In this document: piece after piece, positions 11,467 through 21,094 of the stretch
Position numbering within the stretch: the stretch's first letter is position 1
Layout of the letters: every line of letters begins with the position of its first letter
Source: Bartonella sp. AU16XJBT
Lineage (GTDB): Bacteria; Pseudomonadota; Alphaproteobacteria; Rhizobiales; Rhizobiaceae
Length of the DNA: 64,000 nt
Direction: 5' to 3'
Assembly (NCBI RefSeq): GCF_028618665.1
Contig: NZ_JAQITF010000006.1
Coordinates: 62,001 to 126,000, forward strand
The notes under the pieces: model-generated
Told to the model about the DNA's origin: nothing
Databases searched by the model: none
What the model saw: only the letters and a program-made list of their open reading frames with translations
Program-made: the position numbers and the translations under genes

Positions 11467-11606
11467 TACGATTCTCTATTGATCTTGAGAGGTTTTTAAT
11501 AACATTGGTAAATGATACTATCCTAATTGATAGAAATTCTCAATGATATTGCTATGATACTTTTATAATTTTTGTCATAATACATCGACCCAAAGGTGGA
11601 GATGAG

Positions 11607-11633
11607 AGAGGCGATGAGAAAAGAATCACCTCT
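11607..11633 (-). terminator. Possible terminator hairpin after the RBBP9-like hydrolase
   Basis: On the minus strand, AGAGGTGAT pairs with ATCGCCTCT (9 bp including one G-U) across a 9-base loop, starting a few bases after the hydrolase stop. No strong U tract follows, so this is a weak call. Confidence 0.3.
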
Positions 11634-11639
11634 TTGAGA

Positions 11640-12188
11640 TCAAATTTTTGCAAGAAAGTGAGAGAGGACCATAAGCCCTTCAGGCCAAGGTCCGTGCCCA
11701 GATTCTGCGTTAATATGGCCAGAATACCCAGCATCAACAAGGAGTGACCCCCAGTCATTGGCAATTTTTTCTGCGACTGAAAATTGACAAAATTCATCAT
11801 TACGGCTGGCTATGACAATAGAAGGGAAAGGCAACTTTTGACGATGATAGGGACCAAACGTCATTAAATGTTTGGGACGTATTTTCTCATTGGAGACATC
11901 GGGAGGCGCAACAAAGAAAGCGCCACAAACTTTTTCCGCATTTTGTACAGTTGCATGAAGTGCGGTAGGAACGCCTAATGAATGAGCAATAATCATAACA
12001 GGCCTTTGAGCTTGTGCGATGGCGGTTTTAACTTCATTAACCCACTCTTCGCAAACAGGTTTTGACCAATGGGCTTGTTCTATGCGGTGGGCTGTCGACA
12101 GTTTTTTTTCCCAACGTGTTTGCCAATGATCAGGACCAGATCCTTTGTAGCCAGGAACAATAAGAATATCGAGTTGATTTGCTTTCAT
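11640..12188 (-). CDS. RBBP9/YdeN-family serine hydrolase
   Basis: Small alpha/beta hydrolase (182 residues) of the RBBP9/YdeN family. The N-terminal signature GYKGSGPDHWQTRWE is typical. The nucleophile is the Ser of AHSLGVPTAL, an Asp lies in ASRNDEFC, and the catalytic His is in SGHINAESGHGPWPEG. The physiological substrate of this family in bacteria is not established. It lies between purC and purB on the same strand, but the content gives no link to purine synthesis. Confidence 0.88.
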   Translation of the reverse strand: MKANQLDILIVPGYKGSGPDHWQTRWEKKLSTAHRIEQAHWSKPVCEEWVNEVKTAIAQAQRPVMIIAHSLGVPTALHATVQNAEKVCGAFFVAPPDVSNEKIRPKHLMTFGPYHRQKLPFPSIVIASRNDEFCQFSVAEKIANDWGSLLVDAGYSGHINAESGHGPWPEGLMVLSHFLAKI

Positions 12189-12246
12189 GAATTGTTTTCT
12201 TTGTTACAATAGGTTTTTGATCATAGATGGAATAGATTTGGGCTTT

Positions 12247-13560
12247 CTATGTTGATTGTTGTTCAAAAACACGTTTAAAAATCGTATTGATATGTTTGGT
12301 GTGGTAAGAAAGATCAAATTTTTCTCGAATCTCTGCTTCGCTTAAAGCTTTGCTAACATCTTTGTCGTTGAGCAGTTCTTCTAAAAAATCTTTTCCTTGT
12401 TCCCAAACTTTCATCGCATTTCGTTGTACAATCCGATACGAATCTTCACGACTAATTCCTGCTTGTGTGAGTGCTAAAAGTACCCGTTGTGAATGAACAA
12501 GACCTCGGAATTTATTGAGATTTTTTTGCATGTTTTCCGGATAGACAATGAGATTTTCAATGACAGATGTGAGGCGAGAAAGAGCAAAATCAAGTGTAAT
12601 CGTTGCATCAGGGCCGATATAACGCTCGACAGATGAGTGAGAAATATCACGTTCATGCCAAAGTGCTACATTTTCCATGGCAGGGAGTGCAAATGCACGG
12701 ACCATACGGGCTAACCCTGTTAAATTTTCTGTTAAAACTGGATTGCGTTTATGAGGCATTGCCGATGAACCTTTTTGCCCTGGTGAGAAGTATTCCTCTG
12801 CTTCGAGAACTTCTGTTCGCTGTAAATGGCGTATTTCTATCGCTAACCTTTCAATAGAGGATGCAATAACACCAAGCGTTGCAAAAAACATAGCATGACG
12901 ATCTCGTGGTATAACTTGGGTGGAAACGGGTTCAGCACGCATCCTCAAGGCTTTTGCGACATGTTCTTCAACGCGTGGATCGATATTGGCAAAAGTTCCT
13001 ACCGCTCCTGAAATCGCGCAAGTAGAAATTTCTTCACGTGCAGCAAGAAGACGTTTGCGACAACGAGAAAATTCGGCGTATGCGAGAGCGAATTTGACTC
13101 CGAATGTTGTTGGTTCAGCATGAATGCCGTGACTCCGCCCAATCGTGATGGTTTCTTTATGTTCAAAAGCACGTTTTTTTAAGGCTTCAAGAAGTTGGTC
13201 TATATCTTTGAGCAAAATATCACTCGCACGCATCAATTGAATGCTCAGCGTTGTATCGAGAACATCAGATGATGTCATGCCTTGGTGGATAAAACGTGCT
13301 TCGGGTCCAATGAATTCAGCAAGATGGGTTAGAAATGCAATAACATCATGTTTGGTAATGGCTTCAATTTCATCAATACGATTGACATCAAATTCAGCGG
13401 CTGCCCCTTTTTCCCAAATGACTTTGGCGGCTTCTTTTGGAATAATCCCCAGTTGAGCAAGGGCATCACAGGCATGGGCTTCAATTTCAAACCAAATACG
13501 ATATTTCGTTTTGGGAGACCAAATTGTTACCATTTCAGGGCGGGAATAACGTGTGATCAT
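12247..13560 (-). CDS. purB: Adenylosuccinate lyase
   Basis: Cleaves fumarate from SAICAR and from adenylosuccinate, serving both the common purine pathway and AMP synthesis. The fumarase/aspartase superfamily signature is GSSAMPHKRNPVLTENL. Other conserved parts are TSSDVLDTTLSIQL and the catalytic-His region GRSHGIHAEPTTFG. Two ATG codons are tandem at 13563 and 13560; the second gives the family-typical MITRYSRPEM start. AAGGA in the rpe end is at workable spacing to both. The start overlaps the rpe stop, indicating translational coupling. Confidence 0.97.
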   Translation of the reverse strand: MITRYSRPEMVTIWSPKTKYRIWFEIEAHACDALAQLGIIPKEAAKVIWEKGAAAEFDVNRIDEIEAITKHDVIAFLTHLAEFIGPEARFIHQGMTSSDVLDTTLSIQLMRASDILLKDIDQLLEALKKRAFEHKETITIGRSHGIHAEPTTFGVKFALAYAEFSRCRKRLLAAREEISTCAISGAVGTFANIDPRVEEHVAKALRMRAEPVSTQVIPRDRHAMFFATLGVIASSIERLAIEIRHLQRTEVLEAEEYFSPGQKGSSAMPHKRNPVLTENLTGLARMVRAFALPAMENVALWHERDISHSSVERYIGPDATITLDFALSRLTSVIENLIVYPENMQKNLNKFRGLVHSQRVLLALTQAGISREDSYRIVQRNAMKVWEQGKDFLEELLNDKDVSKALSEAEIREKFDLSYHTKHINTIFKRVFEQQST

Positions 13561-14246
13561 CATTTTTTTCCTTGTTGTGCGAGGATTGCGGCTTGACGCA
13601 ATGCATTCATGCGTGTTTTGTAAAGCTCTTTGTTTCCATTTTTATAAATTGCAGAGCCTGCGACAAATACATTTGCACCAGCTTTTGCAGTTATTCCAAT
13701 TGTATCAACGGTGATTCCACCATCAACTTCAAGATCAATAGGGCGGTTTGCGATCATGCTTTTAACGCGCTTAATTTTATCTTTTATTTCTGGAATAAAA
13801 TTTTGTCCACCAAAACCGGGATTGACCGTCATAATGAGGATGAGATCTAATTGATCAAGCAAATATTCAAGGACATGTTCAGGGGTGCTTGGATTGAGTG
13901 CAATGCCTGCTTTTTTACCCATTGCTTTGATTGTTTGGAGTGAACGGTGAAGATGGGGACTTGCTTCAGCATGAATGGTTATAATATCTGCGCCAGCTTT
14001 TGCGAAAGCTTCCAAATAAGGATCAACAGGTTTGATCATCAGGTGGACATCAAATGTTGCTTTGGTTAATGGGCGCAGAGCTTTGACGATTTCAGGGCCA
14101 AAGGTGATGTTAGGAACAAAGTGTCCATCCATGATATCAAGATGAAGCCAATCTGCACCAGCATCAACAACATCTAATATTTCTTGTCCAAGTTTAGAAA
14201 AATCAGAAGCCAAGAGTGAAGGTGAAATGAGATGAGAATGGGGCAT
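13560..14246 (-). CDS. rpe: Ribulose-phosphate 3-epimerase
   Basis: Interconverts ribulose-5-phosphate and xylulose-5-phosphate in the pentose phosphate pathway, which feeds PRPP and hence purines. TIM-barrel protein of 228 residues with SPSLLASDFSKLGQEI, the metal/catalytic set DWLHLDIMDGHFVPNITFGP, HAEAS, MTVNPGFGGQ and LEVDGGI. It is the first gene of a two-gene unit with purB, whose start overlaps its stop. Confidence 0.97.
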   Translation of the reverse strand: MPHSHLISPSLLASDFSKLGQEILDVVDAGADWLHLDIMDGHFVPNITFGPEIVKALRPLTKATFDVHLMIKPVDPYLEAFAKAGADIITIHAEASPHLHRSLQTIKAMGKKAGIALNPSTPEHVLEYLLDQLDLILIMTVNPGFGGQNFIPEIKDKIKRVKSMIANRPIDLEVDGGITVDTIGITAKAGANVFVAGSAIYKNGNKELYKTRMNALRQAAILAQQGKK

Positions 14247-14390
14247 AAAAATCTCCTTGATTGGCTGTTTTTATCATGTCGCTGTGTATACACAAATATC
14301 TTTTGTGTTATGACGAAGCAGAAAAATACGTATTATAGATCTTTTTATAGAAAGATCGCTTGAAATTTTAAAGTTTGATAAGTGAAAGAT

Positions 14391-14924
14391 ATGTCGAATC
14401 ATAAAACATGTTGGATGCCTGAACTTCAAGATAATATTATCGTTTCTTCGCAAGAATATCGAGATGCTATGAGCCATTTTGCAGGCGCCGTGCATATTGT
14501 GACAACAGATGGCATTAAGGGAAAGCGCGGGGTGACAGTTTCGGCGTGTTGTTCTTTATCAGATAATCCTCCAACGCTTCTTGTTTGTCTCATGCGCCAT
14601 AATCTGAAGAATCATGTGTTTATGGAAAATGGAATTTTTTGTGTTAATAGCTTGGCAGGAAAACATCGTCCATTAGCGGACGTCTTTTCAAGGCGTTGCA
14701 ATGTTCCCCAAAATGAGCGTTTTGATGTTGCACAATGGGGAGTTTTGCAGACGGGGGCGCCTAGTCTTTCTGATGCTTTAGCATCTTTTGATTGTCGTTT
14801 GATTTGTTGGCACGAGCATGCAACCCATTGTGTATTGATTGGAGAAGTTGTTGCAATCAACTGTAGTCAAGAAAAAGATGCTTTGATGTATTTGAATCGT
14901 GGATATCACACTTTACCTTTATAA
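14391..14924 (+). CDS. Flavin reductase-like FMN-binding protein
   Basis: Member of the flavin reductase domain family (RutF/HpaC type), which reduces FMN with NAD(P)H for a partner monooxygenase. The family core is present: HFAGAVHIVTTDG, GVTVSACCSLSDNPPTLLVC, FCVNSLAG and the C-terminal GEVVAI. The ATG at 14391 is chosen. An in-frame GTG nine bases earlier is equally possible, because neither has a strong ribosome site. No partner oxygenase is nearby, so its role is unassigned. It is divergent from rpe. Confidence 0.85.
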   Translation: MSNHKTCWMPELQDNIIVSSQEYRDAMSHFAGAVHIVTTDGIKGKRGVTVSACCSLSDNPPTLLVCLMRHNLKNHVFMENGIFCVNSLAGKHRPLADVFSRRCNVPQNERFDVAQWGVLQTGAPSLSDALASFDCRLICWHEHATHCVLIGEVVAINCSQEKDALMYLNRGYHTLPL

Positions 14925-15237
14925 AGATTTTTATTTTTGGGCATTGGTGAAATGATTTATTGGTACTCCATTTAAATTTTAGTACACTGAAGAAGGAGGA
15001 GGGAGATGGCTCTGAACTTTGAATTTTCTTCTTTTTGAGGTTTCTCAATAAATGAGAAAAATGCTTTTTGGATGATCTTTGATCAAGAGTCCAACTTGAG
15101 ATCAAAAAAGCGATCAAGATCAAACAGCGCATTTGAACATATTTGTAGATTGTTGTGAAAAAACATTTTACTCTTGTGTTGATGGGTATTGCACAATATA
15201 TAGACCCCACAGAGCAGATGTGGAGGTTTTTTATTGC

Positions 15238-15654
15238 ATGAGCGAAGAGATTGATGATCAATATCGCCCTAGTGAAGATGAGCCTTTTATGAATGAACGG
15301 CAAAAGGCGTATTTTCGTGCTAAATTGGTTTCTTGGAAGAATGATATCTTAAAAGAAGCGCGTGAGACTTTGGAAAATTTGCAGGAAGAGAATGTTGGTC
15401 AACCTGATTTGACCGATAGGGCGTCTTGTGAAACTGATCGTACAATCGAATTACGTGCTCGTGATCGTCAAAGGAAACTTATTTCAAAAATAGATGCTGC
15501 CTTGGAGCGAATTGATAATGGGACATATGGTTTTTGTGAAGAAACTGGTGAGCCTATTAGTATAAAGCGTCTTGAGGCGCGGCCGATTGCCGTTTTGTCG
15601 TTGGAAGCACAAGAACGTCACGAACGACGTGAAAAAGTTTATCGTGATGATTAA
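15238..15654 (+). CDS. dksA: DksA-type RNA polymerase-binding transcription factor
   Basis: Secondary-channel regulator of RNA polymerase that works with ppGpp. The start is the ATG at 15238 (MSEEIDDQYRPSEDEPF, 138 residues), with GGAGG about 11 bases upstream; an open extension to 15133 is Cys-rich and unlike the family. A coiled-coil region is followed by the zinc-finger-like segment YGFCEETGEPISIKRLEARP. Only one of the four zinc cysteines of E. coli DksA is kept, a pattern seen in many alphaproteobacterial DksA proteins. Convergent with the following membrane-protein gene. Confidence 0.93.
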   Translation: MSEEIDDQYRPSEDEPFMNERQKAYFRAKLVSWKNDILKEARETLENLQEENVGQPDLTDRASCETDRTIELRARDRQRKLISKIDAALERIDNGTYGFCEETGEPISIKRLEARPIAVLSLEAQERHERREKVYRDD

Positions 15655-15705
15655 AGTCATTAGAACGATAAATAAACGAAGTTCGTAGTGATAAAATCAC
15701 ATATT

Positions 15706-16182
15706 TTATTTTGGAGGGGTGGGAATAAACAAAGATGGTTCTTGTCTTCCTTCAATTTCGGCCGTGATTGCTGAATCTTTTACCACTTGATTTATAAAAG
15801 AAGAGGAGATTTTATCTGGCGTATCGTTTCTTTCTGTAAGGCGGGGAGTGGGATGGGGGTGTATTTCGCTCTTTTGTGTTCTGGATGTGCTGGTAATATC
15901 GGATTCTACAACCATATCTGTTAATCCGCCAATAAGGAGCAAATGTTCTTTATTATCACAACGGACTAAAACAAGGCGGCGTGTTCGATCTATAGAAATT
16001 GCTTCACATAGTGTTAATCGTGATAGACTTTTTTTTCTATTAGTATTGAATCTTCCCTTATTGAAACGGCGTAAAAACAAGATAATTATAGTAATAGCTG
16101 CGATTGTTATTATAAAAAACAAAAAACTTATCGTTATGTTTGCAGCAGATACACCTATTTGGTCTGATAACCAGATATACAT
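15706..16182 (-). CDS. FliO/MopB-domain membrane protein
   Basis: 158-residue protein with one N-terminal membrane segment (about residues 15-37, rich in Ile) followed by a cytoplasmic domain. The domain pattern RLTLCEAISIDRTRRLVLVRCDNKEHLLLIGG ending in VVESDI matches FliO, an assembly factor of the flagellar export gate. The C-terminal third is a low-complexity, Pro/Ser/Thr-rich tail. No other flagellar gene is in the window. Stand-alone FliO-domain proteins are known in Rhizobiales, so a non-flagellar role is possible. Convergent with dksA, divergent from cckA. Confidence 0.75.
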   Translation of the reverse strand: MYIWLSDQIGVSAANITISFLFFIITIAAITIIILFLRRFNKGRFNTNRKKSLSRLTLCEAISIDRTRRLVLVRCDNKEHLLLIGGLTDMVVESDITSTSRTQKSEIHPHPTPRLTERNDTPDKISSSFINQVVKDSAITAEIEGRQEPSLFIPTPPK

Positions 16183-16397
16183 AGTTTTTCTCCCATTTTG
16201 GTATGGAAACTATCGTCTTTTAGTGAAATAAATTTATAAACATACCCTTAAAAGATTCGCTTAAAGACAAGAAATAAACCTTTTTAACATTAAGTGAGCT
16301 TTCTTAGAAAGATGATATCATAGTATATATTTTATAACAATGAATATAAAAAGAAGTTTCTTGGTATAAGAAACAGCTAAATCTAAGGCAGAGAGAG

Positions 16398-18941
16398 ATG
16401 AATAAAGGTTTTGAGAATAATGAAAGATCAGCGTCTTCGTCTTCTGTTCGTCGGAGAGTTGTGATTTTGGGTGTTGTTTTTATCTTAGTTTTCCTTTTCA
16501 TTGTGGGCGTTTTAGATTTTTTTTATCCACAAAGTTATTTGCAAAAGGTGGTAGTAGCATCTTTTTTGATTTTAGCGATTATCGGTGTTGCAACACTCGT
16601 TTTAAGTGGAATGGGAATTTTAAGATACTACCCATGGTGGTTGCATGAGGATTTTGATTTTAGCATCTTTAATGGGAGCGATGATGCAATTGTAATCTCT
16701 GATCTTTCTGGTTTTGTTTATTATTCTAATCAAAACTATCAAAAAATTCTGACCTATAAGCCTGAATGGTCTTGTTATAGGGTTATTGCTGATCTTCCAG
16801 GAGCTGGTGCACTTTCCTATCGCTTAAAAGTTGCAGCCTGTAATAATCTTTCAGCGCAAGAAGAGTTAAGAGTAGAGCAACCAATTTTTATCGATTCTAC
16901 ACAAAAAAAATCTGTTTGGTATAATATCTCTGTTCAACCTATTACAAAACGGAAAAAAAAGCTTTTATTTTGGCGTATTAGCGATATATCGCATTTACAA
17001 CAAACCCGAGAAGTTTTTTTCTCTAACCTTCAAGAGGCGATCAATCATTTGGATCAAGCGCCTGTTGGTTTTTTATCCGTGAATGCACAAGGGACTCTTC
17101 TTTATGCTAATGCAGTTTTTGCCGAATGGTTCTCACTTGATTTAGCAAATTTTTCGATCGGTCAATATCATTTTGATCCATTATTTGAGAGTGTTGGTGC
17201 TAAGAGCTCATGGAGTGATATTTGCTTGCAAACCAACAGATATCAAAACTCAGGTTACTCTTTCCCTTATAGGTTTTCGTTATGTTTAAATTCACAGACC
17301 ACGTGTGAGAAAATATTTCACTGTTTTATCTCTGCTTCTTCTCTCTTAGAGGAGGAAGCCGTTTATCGTATTGTGATCATTCCACAACAAATACAAAAAG
17401 AAGAGAATAATCAATTAAAATTACCTCGTATATTAGAAGAATATTTTGATGCGAGTCCTTTTGCAATAGCCGTGGTGGATCAGAAAGGGCAGTTGGTTCA
17501 TATGAATAATGCTTTTTCATCACTCTCCGAATGTATGGATAAAACGATCAATTTTTATGATATTATTTCTCGTCGTGATTGTGTGCCGTTAGAGCGTGCC
17601 TTTCAGAAAATTGCGACCAATAAAAATTATTTTGTTTCTCTGGAAACTGTTTTAGAAAAGAATGAAGAACGCCATTTACGTCTTCATGTTATGTCTGTAC
17701 CACCCTATCATGGTGGTGCACTACAAGACTTGCTTATTATCTCTGTCATTGAAACAACAGAACAAAAAACACTTGAAGATAAAATGATGCAAAGTCAGAA
17801 GATGCAAGCTGTTGGGCAATTGGCAGGCGGCATTGCTCATGATTTTAATAATGTTTTAACAGCAATTTTAATGTCTTGTGATCTTCTTTTAAATACGCAT
17901 CGTAGCTCTGATCCTGCTCATGCTGATCTGATCAATATTAAAAATAATGCTAATCGTGCAGCTGCTCTTGTACAGCAATTACTCGCTTTTTCTAGAAAGC
18001 AAACACTTCGACCTGAAGAGGTTGATTTTACAGAATTTTTATCCGATATTCGTAATCTTGTTTTACCACTTTTGGGGAATAGTATTCAGTTAAAAATTAT
18101 TCATGGAAGAGATTTGTGGAGCGTTGAAGTCGATCAGGCATCTTTTCAGCGTGTGATTATGAATTTGGTTATTAATGCGCGTGATGCTATGTTCGATGGA
18201 GGTATTATTACGATTGCGACAAACAATATTACAAAACAACAAAGTGTTGAATTTAATCATCTGGGGTTAGCAATTGGTGAATATGTGCAATTGACTATTT
18301 CAGATACAGGGACTGGGATATCTGCTGCTATACAAGAAAAAATGTTTGAGCCATTTTTTACAACCAAAGAAGTTGGAAAAGGAACAGGACTTGGTTTATC
18401 AATGGTTTATGGAATTATTAAGCAGAGTGGTGGGTATATTTATTGTGAAAGTAAAGAGGGAGAAGGAGCAACATTTCATATTTTTCTGCCCCGTTATATC
18501 CCCGATATAAAAGGAAAAATTTCTCAGAAGATTGAAAAAGATGAAGAGAAAGATAAAAATATAGACCTAACAGGATCTGCGACTGTTTTATTGGTTGAAG
18601 ATGAGGATGCGGTCAGAATGGGGGGGGTAAGAGCTCTTCAAATGAGAGGATATACGGTTTTAGAGGCCGCAAGTGGGGTGGAAGCCCTTTCTGTTCTTGA
18701 AGAAAAAAAAGGAGCTGTTGATATTATTGTTTCCGATGTGGTGATGCCAGAAATGGATGGGCCTACTTTATTGAAGGAAGTCCGTAAAAACTATCCTGAT
18801 ATCAAATTTCTTTTCGTCTCTGGATATGCAAAAGATGCTTTTGCTAAGAATCTTCCACAAGATGCTGTTTTTGGTTTTTTATCTAAACCTTTTACACTCA
18901 AACAGTTAGCTCAAATAGTTAAAGAAACACTTTCGTCATAA
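16398..18941 (+). CDS. cckA: Hybrid sensor histidine kinase CckA
   Basis: Membrane hybrid kinase that, through ChpT, phosphorylates CtrA and CpdR in the alphaproteobacterial cell cycle. Two membrane segments lie at about residues 23-43 and 52-75. PAS-like regions follow (about 95-200, 225-330 and 350-460). The dimerisation/phosphoacceptor helix has [16 protein letters not shown] with His481, then the ATPase N box ([10 protein letters not shown]), G1 (SDTGTGIS) and G2 ([14 protein letters not shown]). A C-terminal receiver has Asp780 in [11 protein letters not shown]. The length of 847 fits the rhizobial orthologues. The architecture and His-box wording make CckA the best assignment. cpdR lies 8 kb away. 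Confidence 0.93.
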   Translation: MNKGFENNERSASSSSVRRRVVILGVVFILVFLFIVGVLDFFYPQSYLQKVVVASFLILAIIGVATLVLSGMGILRYYPWWLHEDFDFSIFNGSDDAIVISDLSGFVYYSNQNYQKILTYKPEWSCYRVIADLPGAGALSYRLKVAACNNLSAQEELRVEQPIFIDSTQKKSVWYNISVQPITKRKKKLLFWRISDISHLQQTREVFFSNLQEAINHLDQAPVGFLSVNAQGTLLYANAVFAEWFSLDLANFSIGQYHFDPLFESVGAKSSWSDICLQTNRYQNSGYSFPYRFSLCLNSQTTCEKIFHCFISASSLLEEEAVYRIVIIPQQIQKEENNQLKLPRILEEYFDASPFAIAVVDQKGQLVHMNNAFSSLSECMDKTINFYDIISRRDCVPLERAFQKIATNKNYFVSLETVLEKNEERHLRLHVMSVPPYHGGALQDLLIISVIETTEQKTLEDKMMQSQKMQAVGQLAGGIAHDFNNVLTAILMSCDLLLNTHRSSDPAHADLINIKNNANRAAALVQQLLAFSRKQTLRPEEVDFTEFLSDIRNLVLPLLGNSIQLKIIHGRDLWSVEVDQASFQRVIMNLVINARDAMFDGGIITIATNNITKQQSVEFNHLGLAIGEYVQLTISDTGTGISAAIQEKMFEPFFTTKEVGKGTGLGLSMVYGIIKQSGGYIYCESKEGEGATFHIFLPRYIPDIKGKISQKIEKDEEKDKNIDLTGSATVLLVEDEDAVRMGGVRALQMRGYTVLEAASGVEALSVLEEKKGAVDIIVSDVVMPEMDGPTLLKEVRKNYPDIKFLFVSGYAKDAFAKNLPQDAVFGFLSKPFTLKQLAQIVKETLSS

Positions 18942-19217
18942 CGCAAAAATTAATGCAATAGAAAAATTGCGTATTTTAAGATTTTTTAGAAGGAAATACG
19001 AGAGCATTTTGATCAATAGAGCTCGTAGGAATGTCCAGAAACTAAATAAACAAGAACAATTTGGAAATTTAAATAAAATTCAAAAAAATTGCACATTCTA
19101 TGCAAAAATTTATGAAGAAATGGATTTTATTCTGTCAACGTTAGAGGTTTTTAATGATAGGTGCTGAAGATAAACTGTATGTAAAGCATTGAAAAATACT
19201 ATAAACTTCTGATATCC

Positions 19218-19829
19218 TTAAAAGGATAAGAGCTGTTGTTGCGTATCGACACTTTTGCTCTTTCCTTCAATAAATGCTTTTAAGGCTTCAGGATAGAGTT
19301 TATGCTCTGCTTTAAGAACTCTTTGTGCTAAGTACTCCGTGCTATCATCAGAATAGACTGGAACGGCTGCTTGGGCAAGAATTTTTCCAGCATCCATATC
19401 TTCTGTAACAAGATGAACAGTACAACCTGAGATTTTTACGCCTGCTTGTAAAGCTCTTTCATGCGTGTTTAAACCTTTAAATGAAGGTAAAAGAGAAGGG
19501 TGAATGTTTAAAATTCGTCCTTCATAAAGTTTTACAAAACGTGATGAGATAAGGCGCATATACCCCGCAAAGCAAAGAAAATCCGGTTTATATTGATCTA
19601 AAATTGTAAAAATATCTTCTTCATGCTCTTCTTTCGTTTTGTAGATTTTGCGATCAACAATATGAACAGGTAAGTTATGATTTTGTGCTTTTTCAATACC
19701 GTTTGCACATGGATTATCGCAAATAACTGCGACGATTTCAGCAGGATATCCCTTTTGTTTGCTTGCTTGAGCAAGGGCGACCATATTGGACCCATTACCA
19801 GAAATGAAAACGACGATTTGTTTTTTCAT
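19218..19829 (-). CDS. purN: Phosphoribosylglycinamide formyltransferase
   Basis: Transfers the formyl group of 10-formyl-THF to GAR in purine synthesis. The N-terminal [10 protein letters not shown] loop binds phosphate. The active-site signature is seen as [14 protein letters not shown], with catalytic Asn and His, followed by [14 protein letters not shown] with the catalytic Asp. The 203 residues are full length. The start overlaps the purM stop by four bases (ATGA), so the two are translationally coupled. Confidence 0.97.
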   Translation of the reverse strand: MKKQIVVFISGNGSNMVALAQASKQKGYPAEIVAVICDNPCANGIEKAQNHNLPVHIVDRKIYKTKEEHEEDIFTILDQYKPDFLCFAGYMRLISSRFVKLYEGRILNIHPSLLPSFKGLNTHERALQAGVKISGCTVHLVTEDMDAGKILAQAAVPVYSDDSTEYLAQRVLKAEHKLYPEALKAFIEGKSKSVDTQQQLLSF

Positions 19830-20935
19830 AAATGGAGTTCCCCTTTATAAAGTATCCCTTTATTTTGATCTTGGCGTTTTGTTAAAATGCCAAGGGGAGT
19901 CACAGTCTCTCCATTTTTTTCAAGAGCTTGCGTAACTGTTTTAGCTGCATACTGCCCCACGATAATGATCATACCAATACCACAATTGAATGTTCGTAAC
20001 ATTTCCGTTTCTTCTATTTTACCTTGTTTGGCAATCCATGAAAAGACGGAGGGAACATTGATGGTCGAAAGATTAACTTCAGCACAGAGAGAAGAGGGAA
20101 TGACACGTGGAATATTTTCCGGAAAACCTCCACCCGTAATATGTGCAAGAGCTTTAATTCCTTCATATTTTCGCATGATAGGAAGAAGCGATTTCACATA
20201 AATGCGTGTTGGTGTCAGGAGCGCTGTACCAAGGCTATTTGGGGGAGCAAAAGGGGCAGGGTCATTCCATTTTAGATGATTTTGCTCAATGATTCGTCGA
20301 ACAAGCGAAAAGCCGTTAGAATGAATTCCAGAGGCGCTTAGACCTAAGATAATATCGCCTTCTTTCAGGTCTTTTGAAGGAAGCAGCATGCTGCGTTCAC
20401 ATGCGCCTACAGCAAAACCTGCTAGATCATAATCTCCTTCTGCGTACATTCCTGGCATTTCTGCAGTTTCTCCCCCAATAAGAGCAGCACCAGCTTGTTT
20501 ACAACCTTCTGCAATACCAGAAACGATTGCGGCACCTTGTTCAGGGTCAAGTTTTCCAGTTGCAAAATAATCCAGAAAAAAGAGAGGTTCCGCTCCTTGT
20601 ACAAGTAAATCGTTGACACACATCGCTACCAGATCAATACCTACCGTGTTATGGTGACCTACTTCAATGGCAATTTTTAGTTTTGTTCCCACACCATCAT
20701 TAGCTGCGACTAAGATAGGATCTGTAAAGCCCGCTGCTTTTAAATCAAAAAGGCCTCCAAAACCGCCAATTTCTGCATCTGCTCCGGCTCGTTTTGTCGC
20801 GCGTATAAAGGGTTTAATTTTTTCTACCATAGCATTACCCATATCGATGTTTACACCGGACTTTGCGTAGGTAAGACTAGCTTTGGATTTATCCCCAGCC
20901 TTGGATTTATTATTTGTAAGATTTTGATTGCTCAT
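19826..20935 (-). CDS. purM: Phosphoribosylformylglycinamidine cyclo-ligase (AIR synthetase)
   Basis: Closes the imidazole ring (FGAM to AIR), the step after PurL. 369 residues with the family parts [41 protein letters not shown] and [16 protein letters not shown]. The N-terminal leader of about 20 Lys/Ser/Asn-rich residues is longer than in most homologues; a later start is possible but no better ATG is obvious. It forms the purM-purN unit, divergent from the PerM-type transporter gene. Confidence 0.97.
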   Translation of the reverse strand: MSNQNLTNNKSKAGDKSKASLTYAKSGVNIDMGNAMVEKIKPFIRATKRAGADAEIGGFGGLFDLKAAGFTDPILVAANDGVGTKLKIAIEVGHHNTVGIDLVAMCVNDLLVQGAEPLFFLDYFATGKLDPEQGAAIVSGIAEGCKQAGAALIGGETAEMPGMYAEGDYDLAGFAVGACERSMLLPSKDLKEGDIILGLSASGIHSNGFSLVRRIIEQNHLKWNDPAPFAPPNSLGTALLTPTRIYVKSLLPIMRKYEGIKALAHITGGGFPENIPRVIPSSLCAEVNLSTINVPSVFSWIAKQGKIEETEMLRTFNCGIGMIIIVGQYAAKTVTQALEKNGETVTPLGILTKRQDQNKGILYKGELHL

Positions 20936-21094
20936 TGGAGCCTTCCTTTAATGGAAAATCAGGTTTTGACGTTATGCAATGCCATGATAGAGTTTTCTCT
21001 GCAAGATATATTGATAAGAAAATGAGTAACTTTACTTGTACCTTATTTTGAAGATGTTTATAATTTTTGTGAAGAATTTTTTTTAGGATATTTT

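Noticed and set aside
15133..15237. N-terminal extension of dksA
   Set aside because: The extension is Cys-rich and unlike the family; the ATG at 15238 has a ribosome site and gives the usual length.
16246..16283. CtrA-type TTAA boxes upstream of cckA
   Set aside because: The two TTAA are nine bases apart rather than the seven required; not counted as a site.
18967..19167. 66-codon frame after cckA with a TTG start
   Set aside because: No ribosome site, no recognisable motif, Asn/Lys-rich composition expected of AT-rich non-coding DNA.
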